Assembly: GCF_010015445.1 (NCBI RefSeq)
Contig: NC_053120.1
Coordinates: 607,590 to 671,589 of the forward strand
DNA from: Perca fluviatilis
Taxonomy: Eukaryota > Chordata > Actinopteri > Perciformes > Percidae
DNA length: 64,000 nt
Reading direction: 5' to 3'
Shown here: one piece after another, positions 49,101-59,375 of the stretch
Position numbering within the stretch: position 1 is the first letter of the stretch
Layout: each line of letters opens with the position of its first letter
The notes under the pieces: model-generated
Told to the model about the DNA's origin: nothing
The model's input: the letters and a program-made list of their open reading frames with translations, nothing else
Database searches by the model: none
Program-made: the position numbers and the translations under genes

Positions 49101-51079
49101 AATAGATTCTTGAAGAAAATGGAAACAAAGCTTTACAACACGCAACAAGCTGTTTAAGAGCACCTTGAACATGATTCTGACATAGAAACTTCCTTTATAA
49201 GAGATTCTTGAAGGAAATTACTGTAAAGCTATTTTTGCTATGGAAACAAGCTTTACACTCCACAAGAAGCTGTTTGGAGCACTTTACACATGATTCTGAC
49301 ATAGAAACTTCTTTTTGAGATTCTTGAAGAAAATTACTGTAAAGCTATTTTAGTGCTGGAAACAAGCTTTACGTGCCACAAGAAGCGTTTGGAGCACCTT
49401 ACACATGATTCTGACTTAGAAACTTCCTTTATAATAGATTCTTAGATGAAAATGGAAACAAAGCTTTACTTACCACACAACAAGCTGTTTAGAGCACCTT
49501 GAACATGATTCTGACATAGAAACTTCCTTTATAAGAGATTCTTGAAGGAAATGACTGTAAAAATAATTTAGCGATGGAAACAAGCTTTACACGCCACAAG
49601 AAGCTTTTGGAGCACTTTACACATGATTCTGACTTAGAAACTTCCTTTATAATAGATTCTTGAAGGAAATGGAAACAAAGCTTTTTACAACAAGCAACAA
49701 GCTGTTTAGAGCACCTTGAACATGATTCTGACATAGAAACTTCCTTTATAAGAGATTCTTGAAGGAAATGACTGTAAAGCTATTTTAGCGATGGAAACAA
49801 GCTTTACACTCCACAAGAAGCTATTTGGAGCACTTTTACACATGATTCTGACATAGAAACTTCTTTTGAGAGATTCTTGAAGAAAATTACTGTAAAGCTA
49901 TTTTAGTGCTGGAAACAAGCTGTAAACGCCGCAACAAGCTGTTTAGAGCACTACACATGATTCTGACATAAAAACATCTTGATAAGCGCTTCTGGTAGGA
50001 AATGACTGACAAGCTATTTCAAATATGGTAACTAGCTTTACACGCAACAAGAAGCTGTTAAGAGCACCTTGCACATGATTCTGAAACCGAAACATCTTTA
50101 TGGGAGTTTCTTGAAGGAAATTACTGTAAAGCTATATTAGCGATAGAAACAAGCTTTACGCGCCACAAGAAGCGTTTGGAGCACTTTACACATGATTCTG
50201 ACTTAGAAACTTCTTTTTGAGAGATTCTTGAAGAAAATTACTGTAAAGCTATTTTAGTGCTGGAAACAAGCTTTACACGCCGCAACAAGCTGTTTAGAGC
50301 ACTACACATGATTCTGACATAGAAACTTCCTTTATAAGAGATTCTTGAAGGAAATGACTGTAAAGCTATTTTAGCGATAGAAACAAGCTTTACGCCACAC
50401 AGCCAGCTTTGGAGCACCTTACACATGATTCTGACTTAGAAAATTCCTTTATAAGAGATTCTTGAAGACTGTAAATGGAAACAAAGCTTTTCACAACAAG
50501 AAGCTGTTTAGAGCACCTTGAACATGATTCTGACATAGAAACTTCCTTTATAAGAGATTCTTGAAGGAAATGACTGTAAAGCTATTTTAGCGATGGAAAC
50601 AAGCTTTACACTCCACAAGAAGCTGTTTGGAGCACTTTACACATGATTCTGACTTAGAAACTTCCTTTATAATAGATTCTTGAAGGAAATGGAAACAAAG
50701 CTTTTCATACCCGCAACAAGCTGTTTGGACGCACCTTGAACATGATTCTGACATAGAAACTTCCTTTATAAGAGATTCTTGTAGGAAATTACTGTAAAGC
50801 TATTTTTGCGATGGAAACAAGCTTTACACTCCACAAGAAGCTATTTGGAGCACTTTACACATGATTCTGACATAGAAACTTCTTTTTGAGAGATTCTTGA
50901 AGAAAATTACTGTAAAGCTATTTTAGTGCTGGAAACAAGCTGTAAACGCCGCAACAAGCTGTTTAGAGCACTTACACATGATTCTGACATAAAAACATCT
51001 TGATAAGCCCTGGTAGGAAATGACTGACAAGCTATTTCAAATATGGTAACTAGCTTTACACGCAACAAGAAGCTGTTAA
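34176..51079. repeat. 119-bp satellite with higher-order repeat
   Basis: About 16.9 kb (with a 500-N gap at 42147-42646) of monomers near 119 bp sharing ACATGATTCTGA, GAAACAAGCTTTAC, and AGAAGCTGTTTAGAGCAC. At least five monomer types recur in order. A has AAAACATCTTGATAAGCGC; B has GAAACATCTTTATGGGAGT; C is short and has GGAAATGGAAACAAAGC; D has TTCCTTTATAAG..GCGATGG; E has TTCTTTTTGAGAG..GTGCTGG. This gives a higher-order unit of about 560-810 bp depending on D-E duplications. The right half is more regular than the left. Both edges are piggyBac TTAA junctions. Confidence 0.93.
42147..42646. other. Assembly gap, 500 N
   Basis: Placeholder gap inside the satellite. The flanks are both satellite, so the true array length is unknown. 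Confidence 0.98.
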
Positions 51080-51134
51080 CCCTTGTGTTGTCCTTTGGGT
51101 CAGAAGGACCCGTTCAGTTTATTTGACTTTTTGC

Positions 51135-54100
51135 ATTGGCCTGGCGTTGCGCTTCGGGTCTTTCTGACCCACACGTTATTCCGTGGTATTTCTCTGCTAC
51201 CGCGGCTCTGGCCTTCGGGTCTTTCTGACCCACACGTTATTCCGTGGTATTTCTCTGCTACCGCGGCCCTGGCCTTCGGTCTTTTCTGACCCACACGCTA
51301 TCCTGTGGTATTTCTTTGCTACCGCTCTGGCCTTCGGTCTTTCTGACCCACACGTTATTCCGTGGTATTTCTTGCTACGCGTTCCCTGGCCTTCGGTTCT
51401 GACCCACACGTTATTCCGTGGTATTTCTCTGCTACCGTGCCCTGGCCTTCGGTCTTCTGACCCACACGTTATTCCGTGGTATTTCTCTGCTACCGCGTTC
51501 TGGCCTTCGGTCTTCTTCTGACCCACACGTTATTCCGCGGTATTTCTCTGCTACCGAGTCTCTGGCCTTCGGTCTTTCTGACCCACAACGCTATTCCGTG
51601 GTATTTCTCTGCTACCGCCGCTCTGGCCTTCGGTCTTTCTGACCCACACGTTATTCCGTGGTATTTCTCTACTACCGTTCTGGCCTTCGGTCTTTCTGAC
51701 CCATTACGTTATTCCGCGGTATTTCTCTGCTACCGCTGTTCTGGCCTTCGGTTCTTCTGACTCCACACGTTATTCCGCGGTATTTCTTCTGCTACCGCGC
51801 TCTGGCCTTCGGTCTTTCTGACCCACACGCTATATTCCGGGTATTTCTCTGCTACCGCTGCTCTGGCCTTCGGGTCTTTCTGACCCACACGCTATTCCGT
51901 GGTATTTCTCTACATACCGCTCTGGCCTTTCGGTCTTTCTGACCCACACGTTATTCCGCGGTATTTCTCTGCTACTACGCTCTGGCCTTCGGTCTTTCTG
52001 ACCCACACGTTATTCCGTGCGGTATTTCTCTGCTACCGCGTTCTGGCCTTTCGGTCTTTCTGACCTACACGCTATTCCGCGGTATTTCCTTCTGCTACCG
52101 CGCTCTGGCCTTTCGGTCTTTCTGACCCACACGTTATTCCGTGGTATTTCTCTGCTACCGCTGCTCTGGCCTTCGGGTCTTTCTGACCCACACGCTATTC
52201 CGTGGTATTTCTCTGCTACCGCTGCTCTGGCCTTCGGTCTTTCTGACCCATAACATCGTTATTCCGTGGTATTTCTCTTCTGCTACCGCTGGCCTGGCCT
52301 TCGGTCTTTCTGACCCACACGTTATTCGCGGTATTTCTCTGCTACCGCTCTCCTTCCGGTCTTTTCTGACCCACACGTTATTCCGTGGTATTCTCTCTGC
52401 TACCGCGCTCTGGCCTTCGGTCTTTCTGACCCACACGTTATTCCGCGGTATTTCTCTGCTACCGTGGTTCTGGCCTTCGGTCTTTCTGACCCACACGTTA
52501 TTCCGTGGTATTTCTCTGCTACCGCGCTCTGGCCTTTCGGTCTTTCTTGACCCACACGTTATTCCGTGGTATTTCTCTGCTACCGCTGCTCTGGCCTTCG
52601 GTCTTCTCTGACCCACACGCATCTCCGGGTATTTCTTCTGCTACCGCGTTCTGGCCTTCGGTCTTTCTGACCCACACGTTACCTGCGGTATTTCTCTGCT
52701 ACCGCGTCTGGCCTTCGGTCTTCCTGACCTACACGTTATTCCGCGGTATTTCTCTGCTACCGCTGTTCTGGCCTTCGGTCTTTCTGACCCACACGTTATT
52801 CCGTGGTATTTCTTCTGCTACCGCGTTCTGGCCTTCGGTCTTTCTGACCCACACGTTATTCGCGGTATTTCTTCTACCGCTGCTCTGGCCTTCGGGTCTT
52901 TCTGACCCACACGTTATTCCGTGGTATTTCTCTGCTACCGCGTTCTGGCCTTCGGTCTTTCTGACCACAACGCTATTCCTGTATTTCTCTACATACGTCT
53001 CTGCCTTCGTCTTTCTGACCCACATGTTATTTCCGCGGTATTTCTCTGCTACCGTGCCCTGGCCTTCGGTCTTCTGACCCACACGCTATTCCGCGGTATT
53101 TCTCTGCTACCGCTGCTCTGGCCTTCGGTCTTTCTGACCCACACGTTATTCCGCGGTATTTCTCTTCTACCATCGTTCTGGCCTTCGGTCTTCTGACCCA
53201 CACTATTCCGTGGTATTTCTCTGCTACCGGTGTCCTGGCCTTCGGTCTTTCTGACCCACACGTTATTCCGCGTATTTCTCTGCTACCGCTGTTCTGGCCT
53301 TCGGTCTTTCTGACCCACACGCTATTTCGCGGTATTTCTCTGCTACCGCTGCTCTGGCCTTCGGTCTTTCTGACCCACACGTTATTCCGTGGTATTTCTG
53401 CTACCGCTGCTCTGGCCTTCGGTCTTTCTCTGACCCACACGTTATTCCGTATTTCTCTGCTACCGCGCTCTGGCCTTTCTTTCTTGACCCACACGCTATT
53501 CGCGGTATTTCTCTCTACCGCGCCTGGCCTTCGGTCTTTCTGACCCACACGTTATTCCGTGGTATTTCTTTCTGCTGTCCGCCCTGGCCTTCGGTCTTTC
53601 TGACCCACATCGCTATCTGCGTATTTCTCTCTGCTACCCCGCCCTGGCCTTCGGTCTTTCTGACCCACACGTTATTCGTGGTATTTCTCTGCTACGGTTC
53701 TTGGCCTTCGGTCTTTCTTCTGACCCACACGTTATTCCGTGGTATTTCTCTGCTACCGCTGCCTGGCTCTTCGGTCTTTCTCTTGACCCACACGTTATTC
53801 GTGGTATTTCTCTGCTACCGCTGCTCTGGCCTTCGGTCTTTCTGACCCACACGTTATTCCGTGGTATTTTCTGCTTACCGCGTTCTGGCCTTCGGTCTTT
53901 CTGACCCACACGCTATTCGCGGTATTTCTCTCTAGGCCTTGTCTTCTTCTTCACCCACACTTATTCGTGGTATTTTCCTGCCTTGTCTTTCTTCTGACCC
54001 ACACTATTCCGCTGGTATTTCTCTGCTACCGGTTCTGCCTTCGTCTTTCTGACCCACACTTATTCGTGGTATTTCTGCTACCGCTGCTCTGGCCTTCGTC

Positions 54101-54726
54101 TTTCTACCTACACGTTATTCCGTGGTATTTCTCTCTACCCGCTCTGGCCTTCGGTCTTTCTGACCCACATATTCCGTATTTTCTACTTCTCTCTTTCTAC
54201 CCACACCATTCTATTTCTCCTACCGCGCCGCCTTCGGTCTTTCTACCCACACTTATTCCGGTATTTCTCTGCTACCACTGTCCCTGGCCTTCGTCTTTCT
54301 TGACCCACAGATTCCGTGGTATTTCTCTGCTACCGCGCCCTGGCCTTCTCTCTTCTGACCCACACTTATTCCGCGGTATTTCTCTGCAACCCTCTCTGGC
54401 CTTCGTCTTTCTACCCATACGTTATTCGCGTATTTTCCTACGCTTCTGGCCTTCTCTTTCTGACCCATACCTTTATTCCTGGTATTTCTCTGCTACCCGC
54501 TGCCTTCTCTTTCTACCCTTTTCCGTATTTCTCTGCTACCGGTCTGGCCTTCGTCTTTCTACCCTACCCTGTATTTCTCCTACCGCCTGCCTTCTCTTCT
54601 ACCCACACTTATTCCTGGTATTTCTCGCTACCTTGCTTTCGTCTTTCTGACCCACACCATCTGTAGTACTTCTCTACCGCGCTCTGGCCTTCGGTCTTTC
54701 TACCCACAATCATTCTGGTATTCGGA
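51135..54726. repeat. 61-bp satellite array inside piggyBac copy 2
   Basis: About 58 copies of the 61-bp unit, closest to consensus at 51.1-53.9 kb (for example, CCGTGG at 51181 and 51242 are 61 bp apart), with progressive one- and two-base losses after 53.9 kb. Most units carry GGTCTTTCTGACCC. The inverted frames (VRKTEGQ.., EKYHGIT) are repeat translations. Confidence 0.95.
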
Positions 54727-54971
54727 CTCCGCGGCCTGGTAGTAAACACAGAAATGGTAGGAGAAAAGGGGAAAGAGACAAACTATCCTCGCCCTACTAA
54801 ACACTTTTATTATACACACTTTTCTCAAACACGCTGAACAAGAGGCAAGCGCTGCACGCCAGCACGGGTTTGTTTATGCGCGAGGAATCGCAGCACGCGC
54901 TGCACGCTGACACGGTAACACGCATAGCACGTGAGGCACGCGCAGCACGCAATGTCCCCCAAGTGGAAGAG

Positions 54972-55004
54972 ATGGAAGAAGAAAACACAAAAGAGGAAGA
55001 AGAG

Positions 55005-55036
<32 letters not shown>

Positions 55037-55359
55037 AGAAGAAGAAGATGATGATGATGACCACAGCGACTCTGCCGAGGAAGACGAATGGTCATCCGGC
55101 GGGTGTGCGTCAGAAGACGACAGAGACAAACACGACGCCGCGGACGGAGAAAAAGACTGCCACGGAGAAAAGGACTGCCGCGATGCCGCCGGCCACGACG
55201 CGGGAGAAGAGGACTACGACGCCACTGACAACCGAGACGAACGAGGACAAGAACGAGGAGAAGACATGGCAGCAGCAGCCCAAGAGGGTGTACGGCAAAG
55301 GGAAGAAGAAGAAGAACAAGAAGAAGAAGAAGAAGAAGAAGAAGAAGAAGAAGAAGAAG

Positions 55360-55391
<32 letters not shown>

Positions 55392-56184
55392 GACAAAGAC
55401 AAAGAGGGCCAAGACGAGGAGGAGCAGGACGAGGAGCAGGATGAGCAGGACGAGGAGGAGAGCGAAAGGTTCGTGTCCAAAAACGGTGAAATAGAATGGT
55501 CCTCGACGACGTGATCATCCTCCGACCGCCGACTCGCCGCCACCAATAATGGAGAGGAGGAAGAGGACCAACAACTGGACGATGAACGACAACAACATGA
55601 CCAAGACGGCGACGACGAGGAGCAACAACAGGCTCCAGAGAGCCCCGGACCCACCGAGTACGCGACCACACGCCGTCCGACATACTTCCACGCTCGACCT
55701 GTTGGTCACGCGGGCGATACTAGAGATCGCGGTGACCGCCACTAACCTCGAGGGCCCCAGGAAATGCGGCAACGACCGGAAAATGACGGACGCTGACGGA
55801 GTTGGCGCGGCTACCTCGGCTGCTGCTCCTCGCCGGAGTGTACAGGTCCCAAACGAGGCTCCTGGAGAGCCTGTGGTACGGGGAGAGCGGGCAGGCCATT
55901 TTCCGCGCGCTACAATGTCGCTGAAGCGATTCCATCGCCCGCTTTCGCGATTGCGGCGATTCGACGCATCACAGACGAGGGCGCCAGACGAAGCTCGGAC
56001 AAACTGGCGGCCATAACGAGACGCGGTGGGAGCTTGCGCGGCGCTCTGCCTCGCTTCTACAACCCGGCCCCGACGCGACTGTGGACGAAGCAGCTGGTTC
56101 CCTTTCGAGGTGAGTGTCGTCGTCGGGTCTGGGAACTCGCCGCCATCGGGCGGCGGGCTCAATCCGAAAGCCGCGGGTTGGATA

Positions 56185-56221
<37 letters not shown>

Positions 56222-56348
56222 GCGGTTGTCTTCTTCACAGAGTGGTCGGATAGAGTGGTCGGATAGCTTGCAGCGCAGCCCTCCCACGGACGCTGTACTG
56301 CTACATAATGTGTGCGGTGGCCACCTGACCAGAGTTGGTTTCTCCGCG

Positions 56349-56388
<40 letters not shown>

Positions 56389-57710
56389 TATCCAGCCGGC
56401 GCGTTGCTCAAAAAGCCCTCCAAACGGACGGGAGTTGCCCGACCTCGACCCTGTGGCGCATACCCCGTAGTTTACAAAGCTTATGTGTGTGTGTGTGTGT
56501 GTATGCATACACACGGATGTTTTAAATTTTTATTGTTCTTTTGGTATCCTTGTTTATTTTTATCTCTTTCTGCTTCTCATTTCGCCTTTGCACTCTGGTT
56601 CCTCTCCCCCGAAGTCCTTTCCCCTTCCTCCTTCTCATTCTCCGCTTTTGACTACACCGACATCGATACCGGTCGATGCTCCTTCCGCCAGTACATGCCC
56701 AGCAAGCCCGCCAGGTACGGACTCACGTCGGGTGGCCTCGCGCCGCCCAGCTAGCGCGCCGGAACATGCAGGTCTACACGGGCAAGTCTGTGAGCGGCGA
56801 GCCCGAGAGGAATCAGGGATTCCCGGTGATATGGATCTGACCGCTGGCCTGCGGGACCCGCGCAACGCCACATGTGACAACTTTTTCACCTCCTACGAAG
56901 GTGGCCCGCGGCTCCTCCACGAGAGCGCCACCGGTGGTGGCACGAGCGCGAAAAACAAGCCCGAAGCGTTGCGCCACCTTTGCTCGACACCAAGGGCCGC
57001 CAGCGTCTTCGTCCAAGTTTGCCTTCACGCTCACCGTCACGCTGGTGTCCTACGCGGCCCAAGAAAAACAGGAACGTGGTGCTGGTGAGCACGCTGCACA
57101 CGGGGACGCCGGTCAGCGCCTTCCAGGGCCGCTAAGCCCGACATCATCCTGCACTACAACAGCACCAGGGCGGGCGCTGGACAACCTGGACAAGCTCGCC
57201 GGCACGCATAGCTGCCGAGGAAGACGCGCGCTGGCCCTCGCCGGTTCCACAACATTCTCGACGTAGTCCCGCCTACAACGCTTTGTAATTTGGCGAGCTC
57301 AGGGCCCCATAGCGCGCCGGCAAGCTCAACAGGCGCAGGGCTTTCCTCGAGCAGCTGGCAGGGCGCCACACCGCCATCGGAGACGCCGCGATCTCCTCGC
57401 AGACGAAAGCCGCCTGCGCGCTTTGTCCACGCCGTTGCGCGAGGTCAGGGCGCCGCTCCAGGTCAGGCACTGGTGTCACGCCGAGCCCGACAAGACCAGC
57501 GCAGGAGACTACGACGCAGGAGGAAGAAGACGATGAGGAGGACGGAAGACTACGGGAGGAAGCGGAACCGAGTGCCCAGCAAGCGCAAAGAGGTGTCAGC
57601 TCTGTGCAAAGAAAAAGGACCGCAAGAACACACACCGCAGCGGTGGCTGCCAGAGATACATCTGCAGGAGCTGCACACGGTCCTACTGCGCTGACTGCGT
57701 GAGGCAATAG
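54972..57710 (+). pseudogene. piggyBac transposase, copy 2, frame-broken
   Basis: The first coding block runs open from before 54972 to 55514. The likely start is the ATG at 54972 (MEEEN), since upstream frames carry no family signal. It has Glu-, Asp- and Gln-rich runs and then ERFVSKNGEIEWSST, the typical acidic N-terminus of piggyBac transposases. After an indel come ILEIAVTATNLEGPRKCG, HFPRATMSLKRFHR and LVPFRG. The intron starts with donor GTGAGT at 56110. Exon 2 (from about 56672) has SFRQYMPSKPARYG, MQVYTGKS, CDNFFTSYEG, KPDIILHYN, DNLDKL, and a C-terminal CQLCAKKK..CQRYICRSC..CADCV finger ending at TAG 57708-57710. The expected AG acceptor reads CCG here but AAG in copy 1. Several frame changes are needed, so it is non-functional as assembled, though much motif content survives. 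Confidence 0.85.
56171..56403. repeat. Foldback with CAG/CTG tracts, copy 2
   Basis: Starts GGTTGGATAAACAGC and continues as pure (CAG)n; it ends (CTG)n then TGTTTATCCAGCC. The CAG and CTG runs are longer and purer than in copy 1. The spacer holds a doubled AGAGTGGTCGGAT. Confidence 0.75.
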
Positions 57711-57759
57711 CCTCCTTGAGTCGCGCGGGCGGTTTTTGAGCTCCGGTGACTTTCAAATA

Positions 57760-57945
57760 GTAGGCCAGGGTCCCGGGACCCGGGACGAGGCGAAGCGGGT
57801 GACATGGAATAACATAGAATAAGCGGGGGTCCCGGGACCGGCGACAGAGGCCGCGAGGCCAGTAGCAAATGCATAGAATCACAATAAGCCAGGGTCCCCG
57901 GACCCGAAGGACGCAGGCCGCGAGGCTAATACAAAACGTGAATAA
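57760..57945. repeat. 3' subterminal palindromic repeats, copy 2
   Basis: Three tandem units, each with GGGTCCCGGGACC-like palindromes (at about 57768, 57826 and 57891), between the transposase stop and the right TIR. Confidence 0.7.
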
Positions 57946-57990
57946 ACTAAACAAGTTCCCCGCTGACACGAAGGACAATACAAGGGTTAA

Positions 57991-58458
57991 TGAACTGAAT
58001 GTGTGCTGTTGAAACCTGCCTTCAAAGGGGTGTTTTTAAATCCACATCCAAACACACAATGGTCCCACAAGGGCTCACCCAGGGGAGACAAGCAATCTGC
58101 AGACATGTGTAATCGCTGATATATCCCTGTTTTTTTGCCACAATGTTATTTCAAAGGCACTTGTGTTGTTATACTCATTGATGTATAATGGCAGAATCTT
58201 GGCAGAGTTTTGCCGAATATGTGACAAGTATTCTGTAGACATGTGTATTCACTCGTCATATCCCTGTTATACTATGTCTTTCAAAGTACTCGGGTTATAA
58301 TGATCAATGTCAATATGTGAATAAAGGCAAACATGTTTCTGGAAGCAAATGGCAATTTATTAACTGAGTATATCATTCCCTGAACCGGTCACTGGCCATG
58401 GAGGCAGTTATCAAACATAAACAATAACACACTGTTGAGAATTAATGGTTTGTGGTTG
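57991..58458. other. No gene recognised; short tandem duplication
   Basis: Right flank of piggyBac copy 2. Two diverged copies of a roughly 135-bp segment start near 58090 (CTGCAGACATGTGTAATCGC) and 58225 (CTGTAGACATGTGTATTCAC). No coding signal seen. Confidence 0.45.
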
Positions 58459-58728
58459 TTATCCATCTTCCAGCTCCTCGCCCTCGCCATCGGCCATGTA
58501 CTTGAGAGAAAGACAAATGTAATTACCATGAAGCCATACACGGATAAGCTGTCAACACGTAATTTGAACATTATTACCATGTCGGCGCTCTCATCATTCA
58601 CAGGGGAACAGGAGGCAATGCAGCATTGGCATGTGCAACGGTTGAGGAGTTCTGGGGTAACAGTGGATGCACTTGCACCACGGGTTTTCAGGTGCCTCTT
58701 CGTCCGAGGACAGCATGTAATCGCTCTC
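58459..58728 (-). pseudogene. Cys-rich coding fragment, possible P2X7-tail-like
   Basis: After a candidate acceptor ATATTGCAG (before 58728) the minus strand reads ESDYMLSSDEEAPENPWCKC, then IHC. The other frame continues with a CTCQCC cluster to a possible donor GTAATA after 58578. Downstream, a short frame with ADGEGEELEDG ends in TAA (58459-58461). The WC.C..C...C.CC spacing recalls the zinc-binding tail of fish P2X7-like proteins, but one frame change is needed inside the first piece. The function is not established and the resemblance is weak. It could equally be chance or part of an unidentified element. Confidence 0.3.
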
Positions 58729-59129
58729 CTGCAATATATGCACGGTATATCACGACAGGAATAAGAACCATGTTTGACCTTAGTCTCTATGTATCTATAT
58801 CAAATACCTACAGTGCGTCCAGTGTGATGGTAGACGCTTCGTTGAGTGGAGTAAAGTTGTGGTTAGCGGAAATTGATGAGTTTAACCTGACAAAGTGTAT
58901 TAACTGAGAATACTGATCTCACCTGGCTATGACCACCGTGGTCTGTTTCTATACCGCTTCCTCTGACATTTTTACAAGTGTGGCACGAGTAGTTAGTTGA
59001 GCCAGTTTACGGCACTGTATAATACCACACATTACACGCGGCGTAACACAGTCAATATGCTACACAGAGGCTATGTCGTTTGTCGAGCCAATAATTTTAA
59101 ATTCGCTCATTGTACACAGAGTCATTTAT

Positions 59130-59375
59130 TTATGTTGTCTTTATTCACATTGCAATGTATGTACTGGGCTTGCACATTTACCCATTAAAGACAGTGAACG
59201 ACCATTCGTTTGTATTGTGTTTATTTACATGTACTCAGCATGCACATTGCAGCCGTAGTAAAACGACAGTGAATGACCATTTGTTTCTTTCGATTGTTTT
59301 TTATTTACATGTATTCAGCTTGCACACCCATAGTAGAAGCAAAACCAATCCTTCAATGACATATGATTATTCAAC
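59130..59375. repeat. Short tandem repeat of about 75-110 bp
   Basis: ACAGTGAACGACCATTCGTTTGT and ACAGTGAATGACCATTTGTTTC start two units. Both continue with TTTATTTACATGTAnTCAGC and a TGCACA stretch, and a partial third unit lies to the left. It contains AATAAA on the minus strand, just past the coding block ending at 59366. Confidence 0.5.

Larger units (their letters stand above)
51080..57986 (+). mobile_element. piggyBac element, copy 2 (complete ends)
   Basis: 6907 bp between TTAA at 51076-51079 and TTAA at 57987-57990. The termini are CCCTTGTGTTGTCCTTTGGG and, reversed on the right, CCCTTGTATTGTCCTTCGTG. These are typical piggyBac ends (CCYTTGT...) with the TTAA target. Order: left TIR, palindrome GGGTCAGAAGGACCC (51097-51111), 61-bp array, leader, transposase with one intron, palindromic 3' repeats, right TIR. 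The left flank is satellite; the right flank is unrelated sequence. It is unusually long for piggyBac because of the array. Confidence 0.9.

Noticed and set aside
34389..50426. Recurring 60-80 codon frames (SESCVRCSKRFLWRVKLVSIA)
   Set aside because: Translations of the 119-bp satellite monomer, repeated through the array and with no start or family signal.
34180..51075. CRISPR array
   Set aside because: Repeats are contiguous 119-bp monomers without unique spacers, in a eukaryotic context.
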